Assembly (NCBI GenBank): GCA_012031955.1
Contig: JAAURZ010000126.1
Coordinates: 1 to 6,783, forward strand
From: Bacteroidia bacterium
GTDB lineage: Bacteria > Bacteroidota > Bacteroidia > Cytophagales > Cyclobacteriaceae
Reading direction: 5' to 3'
DNA length: 6,783 bases
The position numbers were made by a program, and so were the translations under genes. Of this stretch, positions 1-6,700 are shown piece after piece; the first letter of the stretch is position 1, and the number at the start of each line of letters is the position of its first letter. A model generated the notes under the pieces. That model saw only the letters and a list, made by a program, of their open reading frames with translations. It ran no database searches and was not told the DNA's origin.

Positions 1-901
1 CAGTTGCCATTGAGAGCCTCGCTAAATACGGTCACAGGGAAGCCGATCGTCACCAACACATTCAGGTTGCCTTCACTTTCGGCCGTGCCGACAGCGTTGG
101 TCACGGCAATTTTCCAGTGAACGCGCCCACAGGTACGGTGAAGGTAATCCGCGTGGGATTCACCACGGTGAATTCAGTGGCCTCAGTGCCGCCCACACTT
201 ACGGATTGAACATCGTCAAAGTAAAAACCATCAACGGTGATCTCGTCACCTTCATGGGCTTCGGCCGGCGAGAAGCCGACGATCTCGGGTGTTTTTGCAA
301 GCACCTCGAAAGGTAGCGTCGCCGTACCTCCCGGCGTGGTCACCGTGAGGTCCGCTACGCCTGCTTCGGCTTCAGGCACCGTAACGGTGATGGTTGTGGC
401 CTTCGCCTCAAATGCGGCGAGCACTTCGCCGAAAGAAACGGTAGTGGCATCGGCCAGGTAGTTACCTGATAAAGTGATTTGCTTCCCCGGTTTTGCGCTG
501 CCAGGTACCACTTCCGTTAGCACAGGCGGAAAGAGCACGGCAAAATCGGCGGCGGCAGATGGGCCCAGATTGGTTTCAGAGGCAGCGGCATAAAACACCG
601 CGATTTTGGTGTCGCCGGCATCGAGGCCGGCGGGCACCTTCACCGTGATGGTGTTTTCCGTATTCGCTGAAGGGTTAAAGTCAGCCGCATCTACTGCGCC
701 GAATTTTACTTTCGTGACTTTTGATAGTTTGCTTCCCGTGATGGTGACTGTGGTACCGATGAGTCCTTGCGCGGGCGACACTTCGGAAATAGCGGGTCGG
801 TCGAAATTACCCGCCGTGTCTTCGTCGTCGCAGGCCGTGAATTGTACCAGCACTATCAGCGGGATCAGTGCGTAGAGAAACTTGAAATATCGTACGTTCA
901 T
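1..901 (-). CDS. IPT/TIG-domain surface glycan-binding lipoprotein (second copy), frame break, cut by left edge
   Basis: The ATG at 901 gives a lipoprotein signal ending in FTAC (Cys24, a slightly atypical lipobox with Phe at -3) and an acidic CDDED tether. Three IPT/TIG domains follow at about 35-125, 126-203 and 204 onward. Each opens with a phrase such as PAISEVSPAQG, PVLTEVVPGSAKPG or PEIVGFSPAEAHEG and includes a G-x-x-F/Y strand pattern. The raw frame stops at 101 after TGKLP. Adding one base to the T4 run at 110-113 (plus strand) continues as GKIAVTNAVGTAESEGNL and FPVTVFSEALNGN up to the edge. That VFSEAL phrase matches the AVFTEGL start of the C-terminal module in the upstream paralogue, so the same binding module probably lies beyond the window. 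The gene starts 35 bases after its neighbour ends. Confidence 0.8.
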
Positions 902-936
902 GTCATTCTAAGTTTTAGTAATTACAAAGCTCGCAA

Positions 937-2020
937 TCAGAGGAAGCCCACGTCGTCGAGGTAGATGAGGTATGGCGCCGACGGACTTGTACTGCCGTTG
1001 TCCTGGAATATGAAGTTGTCCAGCACAGTAGGCGCAGACGATCCGAGCGCAGAAAGCGGCACCACGTAGTCGCGCCACTCTCCCTCCACTACATCCACTT
1101 CCACCATGGTTCCCCAGTTGATCGTGAAGTTCAATTTTTTTGCCCGTGGTACCGGGGCCGCCAAACACAGAGAACTTGGCGTGGGTAAACTGCGTGAGAT
1201 CGAGTGTACCATGATGCAGTTGCACGCCACTCCAGCCATCGTTGAAAGTTCGCTTGTAAGATGTAAGGCCGCTCTTCGCCACTGACTGGCTGTTGAACAC
1301 ATCGGCGCCGCCCCAACTCCAGTTTTGAATGTCAGGGTTCAGCCCTTCGGTAAACACAGCGTAGTTCAAGCCGAAAGATGTTTCAGTAACGGTAGTGCCG
1401 GCGCTTGTCGAGATGGCGATGAAAGAAACCGGGGCGTTGTCGGGCACTTTTACCGCAAGTACCTCTACACCGTCGTCGTTGGTCGCGTAAGAAATCACTT
1501 CGGCTTCAAGGGCATCGCTGGTTTTCACGTCGATAAATTCCACGGCCTCCAGGTTGTTGAAGTACTGACCTTGGATGGTGATCACATCGCCGGGGTTGGC
1601 CACCGCCGGCGCGAACGAATAGATGACAGGCAGCGGCTGCTCGATGGCAAAGTCCAGTTGTGCTTCACCGTAGTTGGTTACAACCCTCACTGTACTCAGC
1701 ACATTAGGCCCGGGGAAAGGCGCGCCAGGCACCGTAATGATGATGGTCGTATTGGTAACCATGGTGGTGTTCAGCGAGGCTTTTACACCGCTGAAGTAGA
1801 CCTCGCGTGTAGAGCCTAAGTTCTGACCGAAGATTGCAAGTGTTTCGCCCCTTCCGCCCGAGAGCGTCGTAGAATCTTTATGCACGAGGCTTACGCGCTC
1901 CACGATGGGCGCAGCGCCGCTGTCGCTGTCGTCGCACGACGCGAGGAAAAATCCTCCCGCAGCCATCACAGTCATCAGCAACACATATCTGATTATATTC
2001 TTGTTCATGATGTTATTCAT
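937..2020 (-). CDS. IPT/TIG-domain surface glycan-binding lipoprotein (first copy), one frame break
   Basis: This is probably an outer-membrane lipoprotein that binds the glycan handled by the adjacent SusCD pair, by position and architecture. The N-terminus has a lipoprotein signal with lipobox LASC (Cys29). Two IPT/TIG immunoglobulin-like domains follow at about 38-127 and 129-222. A C-terminal beta-sandwich, carbohydrate-binding-like module starts near 223 (AVFTEGL, NWSWGG, SGLTSYKRTF, LTQFTHAKFSVFGGPG). The raw frame then goes wrong after GKK at an A7 run (1135-1141) and ends falsely at 908. Removing one A continues as LNFTINWG, EGEWRDYVVPLSALG and YLIYLDDVGFL, ending at TGA 937, for 360 aa. 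Two starts are possible: ATG 2020, or ATG 2008, whose context matches the susD start. The exact ligand is unknown. Confidence 0.82.
2003..2014 (-). promoter_or_regulatory. Start-site word AACATCATGAAC shared with the susD start
   Basis: The 12 bases AACATCATGAAC surround the second ATG (2008) of the first IPT gene. The same 12 bases surround the susD-like ATG (3751-3762). This favours 2008 as the real start and would leave a 27-base gap after susD. Neither site has a clear Shine-Dalgarno sequence, which is normal for Bacteroidota. The match may be simple chance or a shared translation-initiation context. Confidence 0.4.
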
Positions 2021-2035
2021 AATGATATGTCTATG

Positions 2036-2707
2036 TCAATCAAAATTGTATGGAACAGGTTCTGCACGCAGGTTTGGAGCACGCGATAGTTCTGCTTCGG
2101 GCAACGGTATGCGGAAGTTGCCTGATGTAACCGGGAAGAATCGATCGCCCGTATAATCGGGGTCGGGTTCTATCTCCCAGTTGGAAGCCATGCCCGTTTG
2201 ACTGTCAAGGTCCGTCGGGGTTATCCTGACAAACCCGCGGTCTTGTGTGCTGAGCGAATCGTACACCGCATCGGAATTGAAATAGTGATAGCGGCTCCAT
2301 TCGTACCACGAAGCGCCTTCCATGGCGAACTCGACGAGTCGCTCGTTGAATATGTCGGCCCACGACACCGAGGTTATGCCGGACACATCGAGGCCTGCCC
2401 TCCTGCGGATTTTCCTGTAACTCTCCACAGCCTCGGGGTCCGTAGTGGACGTGCCGTTGCCGAGGACCGCTTCTGCATACACCAGGTATACATCCGCAAG
2501 GCGAAGCATGTAGGTTTGTATTTCAGTGCGCTGTTGCTGCACTTTACCTTCGTTGTCTTCGGCTCTGCCGACCACATACTTTTTCACCCATGCACGACCA
2601 TTGTAACCGTTGCCGCCTGTGGGCACCACCAACTCTTGCAGTACAGGATTTCCGTCGCCGTCGAGTACCTGCTGCGTGATGTAGCTGTAGTGCTCGCCGG
2701 GCATCAT
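2036..2707 (-). CDS. SusD-like fragment 4: C-terminal half
   Basis: This 223-residue open frame begins at MMPGEHYSYITQQV, which is an internal position and not a real start. It contains the SusD C-terminal hallmarks: QTYMLRLADVYLVYAEA with the N/P-rich loop, the RRRAGLD helix end, WADIFNERLVEFAMEGASWY, and the terminal FRIPLPEAELSRAPNLR. It ends with YNFD and TGA. The next gene starts 15 bases further on, or 27 if its second ATG is used. Confidence 0.85.
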   Translation of the reverse strand: MMPGEHYSYITQQVLDGDGNPVLQELVVPTGGNGYNGRAWVKKYVVGRAEDNEGKVQQQRTEIQTYMLRLADVYLVYAEAVLGNGTSTTDPEAVESYRKIRRRAGLDVSGITSVSWADIFNERLVEFAMEGASWYEWSRYHYFNSDAVYDSLSTQDRGFVRITPTDLDSQTGMASNWEIEPDPDYTGDRFFPVTSGNFRIPLPEAELSRAPNLRAEPVPYNFD

Positions 2708-2873
2708 AAGGTTGACTTCAGACGCAGATCAGGTGTGTCGCCGTTTTCCATCAGCCCTTCGTACTTGCTCAGCATGTACATGGAGGCGCCCAGGTCGCCG
2801 CCCCATCCGTCGGGTGTGCCGGTAATCTGAGAGCTGAACGCAAGGTATGCCTGCACGCTGTTTTGTGTTCCCC
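2707..2873 (-). CDS. SusD-like fragment 3: short linker region
   Basis: After the second frame break the sequence continues as TQNSVQAYLAFSSQITGTPD, GWGGDLGASMYMLSKYEGL and DTPDLRLKSTL. This is the SusD segment containing the GW-x-x-x-x-P/S-y-L-x-x-x-Y/F-E and DxR phrases found between the core and the C-terminal half. It then meets TGA at 2704-2706. One missing A restores KSTLMMPGEHY and joins it to the last fragment. Confidence 0.8.
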
Positions 2874-3457
2874 CAGTCGCCGCTGTACACCCATTGCAGG
2901 GCAAACATGGTTTCGGGGTTGTTGTTGTTCTTCATTTTGAACAGTTCCTCATAGCCATTCGTGTATCCATGGTCCTGATCGAGCAGGTAGTGCCCGCTGT
3001 TGTCGATCACGTCTTTGGCAAGCACGCGGGCGCTGTCGAGATAGGTTGTGTTACGGTTGCCGAAAGTGCGGCCTACGCCGGAACGGAACAGGTACATTTT
3101 TGCGAGCATGCCCTCGGCCGACCATTTGGTGAGCCTGCCTGTTTGCACAGGTGTTTCCGGCAGGTGCGTCGCCGCATAGCGCATGTCGCGGCAGATAAAT
3201 TCCCACACAGACTCGACTGTATTTCTGCGAATGGTGGTGTCTTGAAGCACAGCCACGTTGTCGGTGATGATCGGCACGGGGCCCCAGTTCAGCACGAGGT
3301 AAGCGTATGCAAGACCGCGCATGAATCGCGCCTCTGCAATGCCGTGCTCTTTCATATTCTGCGGCACTTCCGGGCCTGCAAAATCATTGATGTTACTGAT
3401 CACGGCGTTGGACTGGCCGACTACGTTGAAAAAAGCTCTCCACGAAGTGCCATTTTC
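2874..3457 (-). CDS. SusD-like fragment 2: TPR-like helical core
   Basis: From ENGTSWRAFFNVVGQSNAVI onward this frame carries the central helices that pack against SusC. EARFMRGLAYAYLVLNWGPV, the RNTVESVWEFICRDM helix and TGRLTKWSAEGMLAKMYLF are classic SusD signatures. They are followed by the DSARVLAKDVIDNSGHYLL helix and by PETMFALQWVYSGDWG. The fragment has no start of its own. After DWG the raw frame becomes nonsense (KQRAGIPCVQ) because of one extra base in a run of five C (plus strand, 2870-2874). Confidence 0.85.
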
Positions 3458-3756
3458 TGCAGTCGCCCTGTGGTTCTGAATTGGATGTTCTCCAACTGGT
3501 ATGAATAGTTCGCACTGAATACGCCGCCGCGCGCATCGCCAATGCCGTGCGACGCTTTGTCGTTGTACGCAAACCAAACGATGTTGTAGAGCGGTGCTGT
3601 CGACGCGAGCACTTGCTCAGACGTTTTGTAAAAGTTGTCGCTGACGATAGCGTCTTGCGGTAAACGATCGATAAAGCTGTCGCTGCAGCCTGCTATCAAC
3701 CCGCCCACTACCAGCACCGCCGTCAGGATTTTGATTGTATTGTTGATCAAGTTCAT
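3454..3756 (-). CDS. SusD-like fragment 1: lipoprotein signal and N-terminal region
   Basis: This fragment holds the signal peptide (hydrophobic core ILTAVLVVGGLIAGC), the mature lipid-attachment Cys24, and the early SusD helices through NFYKTSEQVLASTAPLYNIV and YSYQLENIQFRTTGRLQ. The raw frame continues to a stop at 3421, but its last residues (KMALRGELFST) are out of frame. The neighbouring frame instead supplies ENGTSWRAFFNVV. One missing base in the AAAA run (minus strand, 3453-3456) explains the switch. Confidence 0.85.
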
Positions 3757-3762
3757 GATGTT
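3751..3762 (-). promoter_or_regulatory. susD-like translation start context
   Basis: AACATCATGAAC covers the ATG at 3756. The 19-base spacer before it (AATCGATAAAGAGACAACATC region) is A-rich and contains an AAAGAGA stretch that could act as a weak ribosome-binding site. I see no hairpin or promoter here, so susD is probably read through from susC. Confidence 0.4.
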
Positions 3763-3775
3763 GTCTCTTTATCGA

Positions 3776-6700
3776 TTAAAAATCAACTCCAACACTGAAT
3801 GTGTAAACCGGCGTAAGCGGGTAGCGACCGAAGTCGAGGCCGATGGCCTGGTTATCGCCTGCCGCGTCGCGTCCTACATAAGCCCCCACTTCAGGGTCAT
3901 ATCCTTTGTACTTCGTAAATGTGTGGAGGTTTTGTGCTCCCACGGTCACACGCGCCGCCTTTACCACGCGCAATGTGCCCAGGTATTTGGCGGGGACATT
4001 GTAGGTGAGCTGCACGTTCTTGATCCGCACATAGGTGCCGTCTTCCACGAACTGGTCAGTGAAGCGCAGGCGGTTGCCGTTTACGTTGCTGTTGGAAATG
4101 CGTGGTATGTGTGCATCCGGATTTGTAAGATGCGCCTGGTCTCCGGTTCCTTCCACGCGTGCGTAGCCAAATGCTTCACCCATCAGGTTGCGGCCCAGGT
4201 TGATGTTGTTGGGATTCGTGTTGTTGAAGCGCAGCAGGTTGTACACGTCGTTGCCATATACGCCGGTGATCAGCACCGTAAGTTGAAAACCCTTGTAACT
4301 AAACGTGTTGGTCATGCCGAACGTGAACTTGGGCCATGGGTTGCCTATGTCGGTCTTGTCGCGCTCATCGATAATGCCGTCGCCGTTCAGGTCTTTGTAT
4401 TTGATGTCGCCTACCCAAATGGACGACGGGCTTGCGGGAAGCCTGTTGCCGTTGTTATCCACCGGCACCGGGCTGTTGAGTATATCCTCTTCCGACTGGA
4501 AGAGTCCGTCATACAAGTATCCCTGGAAGAGCCAGGGTGCCTGACCTACGGATGACCGCTGCGCCCAGTTGTTGCCGGACCCTGAGTCGCCTACGTACCA
4601 TGGACGACGTTCGACAAATGCTGTTTCCGAATAGAACTTCGTCACCTTTGTTTTGAAACCCGAGATGTTGAAGTTGGTCTGCCAGGTGAGTCCGCCGCGA
4701 TCTACGTTCACCGTGTTGAGCGATACTGCCCAACCTTTGTTTTCCAACGCGCCGATGTTGATGGCCGGTGGCGATATCGCACCTTCTCCGCTTGTGCCGA
4801 GGTAGTCGGGCAGCGGCGCTGTGAGCAACAGGTTTTCAGTCTTCTTCACGTATAAGTCGCCTTCGAACTGCAATCTGTTGTTGAACAGCGACACGTTGAT
4901 GCCGACGTTATTGGTAAGTGTTTCCTCCCACTTCAACGACTCGTTGCCATAGCGACCCAGTATGAAGCCGGCACCCCAGGGCGTAGTCACACTGCGCAAG
5001 GGACCGAAGTAGCTGGTGTTACCCTGGTTACCGGTGAGGCCGGTTTCCACGCGAAGTTTCAACTCGTTGATGGCGGTAATGTCGCGCATGAATGGTTCCT
5101 GCGAAATGCGCCATGCAGCCGATGCACTGGGAAATGTTCCCCACTTGTTGGCGCTGCCGAAGTTGACGGAACCATCGGAGCGGATTGCAGCCTGCAGAAA
5201 GTATTTTTCTTTGTAGTTGTAGTTCAATCGACCGAAATACGACTCCATCGCCCACGACCCCTGGCCGCCGCTGATGATTGCACCCTCGGCGTCGCCAATA
5301 TTCAGATCAGGAATTTCATTGGAGACAAAACCGGTCTTCAATCCGCCGAGGCTCTTCCACGTCGATTCCTGTGCTTCGTGACTGACCATCACTTGCAGAT
5401 CGTGCTGACCGAATTTGACTGAGTACTGCAAGAGTTGATTCCAGTTCCAGTAGTTGCTGCTGCTGGTGTTTACCGACAACGATGCGTTGGTGTTGATTTT
5501 GTCGCCCAGCCTGTAGGTGGGTGTAAAATTTTCCTGCCGGCTGGAGCCGACATTGCCGTTGAGGCTTGTACGGAACACCAGGCCCTTCACCAGCGTGACG
5601 TCCACGTTCAACCCGGCTAACAGCGTGTTGCGTTTCAGGTCGTTACTTATCAGGTTGGCGATAGCCACCGGGTTGAGCGGTGTGAATTGCACGCTGTTGC
5701 CGTTGGATTCCTGCGCGCCGCCCCAGGTGCCGTCGGGGTTCTTTACCGGAATGTTGGGTGCAATAGCCAGTGCGTTGCTCACCACATTCTCCTGCGTGGA
5801 GGCAAGGCTTTCGTTCGTCTGGCTGTAATTGAGGTTGGCGCCGACCTTCAGCCACTTTCTTACCTGGTTGTCGAGGTTAAGACGCGTGCTGTAGCGCTGG
5901 AAATTGGAACCAAGCGCAATGCCATCCTGATCGAAATATTCGCCCGACAGGTAGAAGGTAGTTTTGTCGCTGCCGCCGCTGAGGCTCAACTGGTGCTTCT
6001 GGAGCGCAGCTGTTTTGAACAAGGCATCCTGCCAGTTGGTGCCGGGGCCGAGCAACGCGGGGTTTGAAAATTCTTCGGGTACTTCGCCGCCCTGCGCTAC
6101 GCGTATTTCACCGTACATCTGCGCGTATTGAGGCAGGTCGAGCACAGGCAGTGTTTGAGGTTTGTCCTGCAAGCTGTAGAGAAAGTCGTATGTGACTTTC
6201 GTCTCGCCGGATCTACCGCGCTTGGTCGAGATGAGCACAACGCCGTTGGTGCCCCTGGAACCATAGATGGCGGTTGCCGACGAGATGAGCCGGTCTTCGT
6301 CTTCCGGGTAGATTTCGAAATCCATCACGAAGCTCGTATTGCCTATCTTCGAGACGCGGCCATAGACTTCGAGCACATCGTCGAAGGTGGCTGTAGATTT
6401 GAAATCGAGCGTTATGCGAGCAAGCACGGTGTCTGTGCCGGTCTGGAGCAAGTCCTGAAATTTCATGCCGATGGCGCGGAAGTATTCGGCCTGCGCAACG
6501 TCGTAGTAGAGCATGTAATTGCCGTTGAAGACGATGCCCTGCTTTCGGGCCCGCATCGCCGGCAGCGCCGCGCGTGCCATGCGCAGGTAGCCGTAGAGGT
6601 TGGTATCGCCGCCGGCAAAGAGGATGGGATCTTTGGTGGCCAGGCGTCCGTCCGCTGCGAGTTCGTCGTACTGATGGCTACTTTCCTGAGGCAGTAACCA

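Larger units (their letters stand above)
2036..3756 (-). pseudogene. SusD/RagB-family nutrient-binding outer-membrane lipoprotein, three frame breaks
   Basis: SusD proteins are surface lipoproteins that cap the SusC barrel and bind the glycan. The ATG at 3756 gives a lipoprotein signal with lipobox IAGC (Cys24), followed by the SusD_3-like start DSFIDRLPQDAI. Later come EARFMRGLAYAYLVLNWG, GRLTKWSAEGMLAKMYLF, LRLADVYLVYAEA and the C-terminal IPLPEAELSRAPNL. These fall in the expected family order, but three single-base breaks interrupt them: one base missing near 3453-3457, one extra in the C5 run at 2870-2874, and one missing near 2706-2709. Repairing them gives 573 aa, a normal SusD length, ending at the TGA at 2036. 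The breaks are small and lose no conserved sequence, so sequencing error is more likely than true decay. The partner receptor gene ends 19 bases upstream. Confidence 0.93.

Noticed and set aside
902..936. Terminator or promoter between the two IPT genes.
   Set aside because: The 35-base spacer is A/T-rich but shows no stable hairpin with a T-run and no recognisable Bacteroidota promoter pair.
908..1134. Raw C-terminal extension of the first IPT protein down to 908 (GGSGCSGGRVARLRGAAFCARI and on).
   Set aside because: It is rich in Cys, Arg and Gly, typical of out-of-frame translation. The alternate frame gives a coherent beta-sandwich ending in YLDDVGFL.
1135..1141. Programmed frameshift at the A7 run in the first IPT gene.
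   Set aside because: A-rich slippery sites usually promote a backward slip, but here one base must be skipped to restore the frame. Similar single-base breaks in homopolymers elsewhere in the window make a sequencing error the simpler reading.
4358..4393. DLNGDGIIDERD in SusC as a possible dockerin or EF-hand calcium site of special meaning.
   Set aside because: An acidic D-x-NGDG-x-x-D loop is common in SusC-family barrels at this position, so it is ordinary for the family.
3635..4555. A 306-residue plus-strand open frame opposite the SusC and SusD genes.
   Set aside because: It lies antisense to conserved SusC and SusD coding sequence, crosses their gene boundary, and shows no family features. 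It is a shadow of codon bias on the opposite strand, as are the other plus-strand frames (for example 2198-2830, 2894-3508, 1325-1819, 6128-6697).
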